64,000 bases of DNA from NCBI RefSeq assembly GCF_900102815.1, contig NZ_FNGF01000009.1, positions 1 through 64,000 on the forward strand, in the 5' to 3' direction. Position numbers and translations under genes: made by a program. The DNA comes from Glycomyces sambucus. Its GTDB lineage: Bacteria > Actinomycetota > Actinomycetes > Mycobacteriales > Micromonosporaceae. Shown in pieces: positions 60,001 to 64,000 of the stretch (positions are counted from its first letter, which is position 1; each line of letters opens with the position of its first letter). A model generated the notes under the pieces. It was not told where the DNA came from, ran no database searches, and saw only the letters and a list, made by a program, of their open reading frames with translations.

Positions 60001-61712
60001 ACGAGATCATCCGCGAGCGGATCGCGGCGTTCCGGGAGAAGGCGGAGCTGCCCGAGCTGGACGACGCGAAGCTGTTCGAGGCGTTTGCCGCGCACTGCGT
60101 GCTGCACCAGTTCCACGAGGACGAGTTCAACGCCGGGCAGCACCGCACCGGCGGCGGCAACGACCTGGGTGTGGACGCGTGGGGGATCGTGGTCAACGGC
60201 GACCTCTACTCCGACCTCGACGGCGTCAAGGGCGCGGTCGAGTCGAGCCGCGAGATGAACGTGGTCGTGATCGTGGTGCAGGCCAAGCAGAGCGCGAACT
60301 ACGAGGGCAAGGTCGTGGCCGACCTGGCCGACAACCTGCGCCAGATCTGCGGCCGCGCGCCGATCGCGTACACGGCGTCGCCGGAGATCCGCGAGCTGCA
60401 CGAGGCGCTCGGCCTGGTCTACGACCACCACCAGAAGCTCACCGAGAACAGCCCGCGGCTGGAGGCCCGCTACGTCCACTGCGGCGAGGAGGCCAACGCC
60501 GACCTGGAGCGGAAGTGCCGGTCGGCCGAGGACGCGCTGGACGAGCTCGGGCGGTTCCACTCGATCCGGTTCGAGGCGGTCGGGTGGCGGCGGCTGAGCC
60601 AGCTCTACCAGCGGTCGCAGCGGAAGATCAACGTCGCGTTCGAGTGGCCGAGCAAGGTCGCCATCCCCGCGATCGCGGGGGTGAAGGAGGCGTGGATGGG
60701 GACGATCCCGGCGTCGGTGTTCGTCGAGCGGCTGCTGGTGGACGAGGGCGGCAGCATCCGCAAGTTCCTGTTCGAGGACAACATCAGGGACTTCCAGGGC
60801 GAGTCGAACGAGGTCAACAGCGGGATCGCGGAGACGCTCGCCGACCCCGCCAGGCGCAAGCGCTTCGTGGTGCTCAACAACGGGATCACGGTCCTGGCCC
60901 GGAGCTTCGACATCTCCGGTTCCGAGTGCCACATGAGCGACTTCCAGATCGTGAACGGCTGCCAGACCGGGCACGTGCTGTTCGCGCACCGGGAGCAGCT
61001 CGCCGACGTCCACCTGAAGCTGACGGTGATCGAGACCGAGGACGAGGTGATGTCGGACGCCATCACCGTGGCCACGAACCGCCAGACGCAGATCCCGGCC
61101 GAGGACCTGCGGTCCAACCGGCAGATCCATCGCGAGATCGAGGAGTTCTTCCAGACCGGGCACGCTCCCCGCGACCTGTACTACGAGCGCCGCAGCGGCC
61201 AGTACGACGCGCGCTCGGTGACGATGACGCGGGTGGTGAAGCAGAACCAGCTCGTCCAGGCGTACGCGTCGGTGTTCCGCGGGCAGGCGCACGAGGCGAC
61301 GCGCCCCGCGAAGCTGCGGCGGGACCCGGCGGTGCGGATCTTCCACCCCGAGGGCCACGCCGTCGCGTACTACACCGCCGCTTCGATCTGGTACCAGGTG
61401 GAGTGGCTGTTCCGCAACAACCGGGTCGAGGGCCGGTGGCGCCCGGCGCGGTTCATGCTCATGGCCGCGGTGGTGGCTCGGTTCTCGGGCGGCGCGGCGC
61501 TCCCGGCGGGGCGCGCGAAGGCCGAGCGGTTCTGCGAGGGGCTGCTGGCCCAAATCTGGAACCGCGACGAGGTGGAGCGGCTGGTCAGCCTGATGGTCGG
61601 GCGCCTGGAGGCGATGGCCGAGGCGGACCCGTCGACGCAGCGGCTCAGCGACCTGGTGCGGACCAAGGGGTTCACCGAGCGGTTCCTGAAGGAGGCCGCG
61701 GGGGTCGAATAG
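59997..61712 (+). CDS. AIPR-family protein with N-terminal PD-(D/E)xK-like nuclease core
   Basis: A 571-residue protein of the AIPR (abortive infection phage resistance) family. Residues 51-97 read GGGNDLGVDAWG ... VVVIVVQAKQS; Asp60 with Gln95-x-Lys97 fits a PD-(D/E)xK-type nuclease core in which Gln stands for the middle acid. AIPR motifs follow: IRDFQGESNEVNSGI, RFVVLNNGITVLARS, FQIVNGCQTGHVLF, and VATNRQTQIPAEDLRSN. The C-terminal half is helical. The start is GTG 59997 inside the ATPase stop (GTGA). It is probably the nucleolytic effector of the operon; nuclease activity is inferred. Confidence 0.85.
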   Translation: MNEIIRERIAAFREKAELPELDDAKLFEAFAAHCVLHQFHEDEFNAGQHRTGGGNDLGVDAWGIVVNGDLYSDLDGVKGAVESSREMNVVVIVVQAKQSANYEGKVVADLADNLRQICGRAPIAYTASPEIRELHEALGLVYDHHQKLTENSPRLEARYVHCGEEANADLERKCRSAEDALDELGRFHSIRFEAVGWRRLSQLYQRSQRKINVAFEWPSKVAIPAIAGVKEAWMGTIPASVFVERLLVDEGGSIRKFLFEDNIRDFQGESNEVNSGIAETLADPARRKRFVVLNNGITVLARSFDISGSECHMSDFQIVNGCQTGHVLFAHREQLADVHLKLTVIETEDEVMSDAITVATNRQTQIPAEDLRSNRQIHREIEEFFQTGHAPRDLYYERRSGQYDARSVTMTRVVKQNQLVQAYASVFRGQAHEATRPAKLRRDPAVRIFHPEGHAVAYYTAASIWYQVEWLFRNNRVEGRWRPARFMLMAAVVARFSGGAALPAGRAKAERFCEGLLAQIWNRDEVERLVSLMVGRLEAMAEADPSTQRLSDLVRTKGFTERFLKEAAGVE

Positions 61713-61830
61713 TCCATGTTGCGGCGACGGTTCGGGTTGCTTAGGGTGGAGGTTCGCCTGAACGGGGGAGCCGCGGCACCGCGGCGACCGCTACATTGGG
61801 TCCCTGCTCCGTGACCCACCGGGAGGCGCG

Positions 61831-63045
61831 ATGTACGCGGTCATCGACGTGGAGACGACCGGCCTGTTCAACCGGGACCGGATCGTCGAGATCGCGATCG
61901 CCCAGCTCGACGAGGACGGCCGCGTGACCGCCTCCTGGGAGACGCTCGTCAACCCCCGGCGCGACCTCGGACCCCAAGAGCTGCACGGGGTCCGCGCGGC
62001 CGACGTGCGCAAGGCGCCCACGTTCGACCGGATCGCCGGAGACGTGGTTGAACTGCTCCGCGGCCGCGTACCGGTCGCCCACAACCTCGCGTTCGACAGC
62101 CGCCTCCTCGCACACGAGTACCGCCGCATGGGATGCGAGATCCCCGACCTCGGGCACTTCGGCGTCTGCACGATGCAGTGGGCCGACCACTTCCTGCCCG
62201 AGGCCGGGCGCTCCCTCGCCGACTGCTGCCTGGCCGGCGGCATCGCCAACGACCGGCCGCACGAGGCCATGTCCGATGTGCTCGCCACCGCCGAACTGCT
62301 CGCCCTGTACCTCAACAGCATGGGGCCGGTGCCGCTGTGGCACGACCGCGGCCTGCCCCCGGCCCTGGCGGTGTGGCCCGCGATCCCGGCGTGGGCGACG
62401 CCGCCGGTGCGCCGCGGCGCGGGCGCCGCGGACGGCGGCGAGTTCCTGGCGCGGCTGGTCGCCCACCTCCCGCGCGTCCCCGACCCGCCCCAGGCCGACC
62501 TGTACCTCGCCCTCCTCGACCGGGCCCTGGTCGACCGGCACATCTCCGCCACCGAGGCCGACGAACTCGTGGCGCTCGCGGCCGGCCTCGGCATCGACCG
62601 CGCTGCGGCGCTCGCACTCCACCGCGGCTACCTGCGGTCATTGGCGGGCGCCGCGCTGGCCGACGGCGTGCTCTCCGGCGCCGAACGCGACGACCTCGCA
62701 CGGGTCGCCGACCTGCTCTCGCTGCCTCCGGAGGCGGTCGCCGAAGCGCTCTCCGGCGACGCCGCGCCCGTCCCGGCCGGGGGCGGCTTCCGCCTGAAGC
62801 GCGGCGACATCGCGGTCCTCACCGGCGCCTTCGCGGAGTCGAAGTCCTTCTGGGCCGCCCGCCTCGAGTCCGCGGGCCTGGAGGTGGCGGCGACGGTCAC
62901 GAAGAAGACGTCCCTCGTGGTCGCCGCCGACCCGGACTCCATGTCGGGCAAGGCGTCCAAGGCCCGCCAGTACGGCATCCCGGTCATCGGCGCCGACTCG
63001 GTCGACGCGGTCCTGGCGCGCATGGCCCCGAGATCGCGGGTCTAG
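61831..63045 (+). CDS. DEDDh exonuclease with a central TerB-like region and BRCT domain
   Basis: A 404-residue protein. Residues 1-165 are a DnaQ-like 3'-5' exonuclease: DVETTG (Asp6, Glu8) for motif I, AHNLAFDSRLL for motif II and HEAMSDVLATAEL for motif III with the His-x4-Asp of the DEDDh type. A helical middle (about 210-310) with YLALLDRALVDRHISATEADELVALAAGLGI resembles TerB-like domains. The C terminus (about 320-400) is a BRCT domain (GDIAVLTGAFAES, TKKTSLVVAADP, ARQYGIPVIGADS). The combination suggests processing of DNA ends or repair. ggaggcgcg precedes the ATG. It may or may not belong to the upstream defence operon, 118 bases away. Confidence 0.87.
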   Translation: MYAVIDVETTGLFNRDRIVEIAIAQLDEDGRVTASWETLVNPRRDLGPQELHGVRAADVRKAPTFDRIAGDVVELLRGRVPVAHNLAFDSRLLAHEYRRMGCEIPDLGHFGVCTMQWADHFLPEAGRSLADCCLAGGIANDRPHEAMSDVLATAELLALYLNSMGPVPLWHDRGLPPALAVWPAIPAWATPPVRRGAGAADGGEFLARLVAHLPRVPDPPQADLYLALLDRALVDRHISATEADELVALAAGLGIDRAAALALHRGYLRSLAGAALADGVLSGAERDDLARVADLLSLPPEAVAEALSGDAAPVPAGGGFRLKRGDIAVLTGAFAESKSFWAARLESAGLEVAATVTKKTSLVVAADPDSMSGKASKARQYGIPVIGADSVDAVLARMAPRSRV

Positions 63046-63061
63046 ATCCGGACCGGCCGCC

Positions 63062-64000
63062 TCACTTCACATACAGGCCCGCGAACTCCTCGTGGACCCA
63101 GCGGACCCGGTCGCGGTCGAGGACCCGGACCAATCCCGCGAAATCGGGGTCCTGCTGCTTCAGCATCGTGTGCAGGAGGTGGATCTGGCGGCGAGTCCGA
63201 TGGTCGAATCCGGTCGCTTCGAAGGCCGGATCGGTACCGGTGCCGTCGGCCAGTTCGGTGGCGCTCGAGGCGAGCTCCTTGGCGCCGAGCGCGGCCAGCG
63301 CGGCCTCGTTCTCGATGCCCTGCCAAACCGTCGCCTCAAGTCCTTCCTTCGCACCGACGGGTACGAAGTCGGCTCCCAGCCGAAGCAGTCTCGCCGTGAG
63401 GTTGATCCACGGTCGGGCTCGGACCAGCCAGTCCCTGTCGATGTCGAGCGTGTAGACGCCTTTGCCCGGGTCGTCGCAGAGCCGGTGCACCGGCCGCTTC
63501 GAATGCTCGCAGTAGAGGACCACCCGGATGCGGTGCTGCACCAGACCTCTGACCCGCGGACCCGACCCGATCCGCTCCACCGTGAACAGCCGGGGACCTT
63601 CCATGCCCTCGTCGGCGAGCAGCCTGAACCCCTGCTCGAACTGCTCTTCGAGCCGGGTCGTCACCTCCGTGACCACGCGGTTCATCGCAGCGCTGACGTG
63701 CGACCGCGTCGCCGAACCCTGCTCCTGGACCCCATGCCGGAACGAGTCGACGTCGGACTCGAAGGATTCGAGCAGTGCCTGGATGCGGTCGAGCTGGGTC
63801 TGGATGCCCGCCTCGATCTCACCGTCGGACTGCGGTCGGGAGGCGGTGATCGCTCCCAGTTCGCCGATCAGCGCGTCGAGGGACACCATCCGGTTGCATC
63901 GGCTGCAGGCGGCGCCGGCATGGCCCTCGGCCTTGAACGACTGGAGCCGTTCGAGCTCGAACCACATCGATCCCGTCGCCGCGGGATCCGGAGCGGAGCA
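63062..64000 (-). CDS. C-terminal part of a large protein, COR/Roco-like region (truncated by the window)
   Basis: The frame is open from the window edge at 64000 to the stop at 63062 (about 312 residues visible), so the ATG at 63967 is probably internal. Visible features are a CSRC zinc-ribbon-like pair near the start, a long coiled coil (GEIEAGIQTQLDRIQALLES...VTTRLEEQFEQG), and a beta-rich segment ending RVVLYCEHSKRPVHRL...DIDRDWLVRARPWINL. I associate the CEHS...RDWLVxxxPW pattern with C termini of large bacterial Roco (Roc-COR) or NTPase signalling proteins. The upstream part would have to be seen to confirm it. It is convergent with the exonuclease gene. Confidence 0.65.
   Translation of the reverse strand, partial: CSAPDPAATGSMWFELERLQSFKAEGHAGAACSRCNRMVSLDALIGELGAITASRPQSDGEIEAGIQTQLDRIQALLESFESDVDSFRHGVQEQGSATRSHVSAAMNRVVTEVTTRLEEQFEQGFRLLADEGMEGPRLFTVERIGSGPRVRGLVQHRIRVVLYCEHSKRPVHRLCDDPGKGVYTLDIDRDWLVRARPWINLTARLLRLGADFVPVGAKEGLEATVWQGIENEAALAALGAKELASSATELADGTGTDPAFEATGFDHRTRRQIHLLHTMLKQQDPDFAGLVRVLDRDRVRWVHEEFAGLYVK

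Overview
The window is strongly G+C-rich with almost exclusively G/C third codon positions, GTG/TTG starts and many genes that begin a few bases after a TANNNT -10 hexamer (leaderless). It carries a DUF397 protein, a DUF574-type S-adenosyl methyltransferase and secreted plant-polymer hydrolases with ricin-type (CBM13) and CBM2 modules. Together these point to a filamentous actinomycete; Glycomycetaceae or a related family is an inference, not a proof. I see no rRNA, tRNA, CRISPR array or intact insertion sequence.

Layout. 0-8.7 kb: epoxide-hydrolase-like protein, a repeat-rich lipoprotein, an orphan DUF397 protein, two secreted GH43 arabinan-active enzymes, a class C beta-lactamase-like serine hydrolase and a divergent NmrA/HxlR pair. 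8.8-11.8 kb: membrane protein, SDR dehydrogenase, metallophosphoesterase. 11.8-21.4 kb: an accessory cluster of NUDIX hydrolase, HD hydrolase, an alpha/alpha-toroid-TIR fusion, HIT protein, a small membrane protein, an esterase, a 1125-residue STAND-like NTPase with TPRs, and a KilAC (phage antirepressor-type) protein. 21.5-27.6 kb: rhamnose-type ABC importer divergent from a GH64 beta-1,3-glucanase. 27.7-31.3 kb: ABC-2 exporter plus NarL-type two-component system in one operon. 31.7-45.5 kb: PEP mutase-like enzyme, thioesterase, CE1-CBM2 esterase, LysE exporter, large membrane protein, histidine phosphatase, methyltransferase, MarR regulator, FAD oxidoreductase, MalY/PatB lyase, GDSL-lectin protein and CPBP protease. 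45.5-51.1 kb: GH74 xyloglucanase divergent from a GH3 beta-glucosidase, CutA, and a membrane-anchored CBM2-like protein. 51.5-55.1 kb: FdhF-like molybdoenzyme and FdhD. 55.2-64 kb: an accessory region with a tightly coupled operon (winged-helix protein, two-P-loop HerA-like ATPase, AIPR nuclease), then a DEDDh exonuclease with BRCT domain and the C-terminal part of a large protein running off the window.

Functionally the window combines (i) breakdown of arabinan, xyloglucan, beta-1,3-glucan and acylated xylan, with uptake of the sugars and local operator-like palindromes, and (ii) two candidate conflict or anti-phage modules. The HD/toroid-TIR operon at 12.6-14.8 kb and the wHTH/HerA-like/AIPR operon at 56.0-61.7 kb are the most likely sites of an undescribed system. 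Intergenic regions are rich in long perfect hairpins without U-tracts, probably terminators, and in short tandem repeats.
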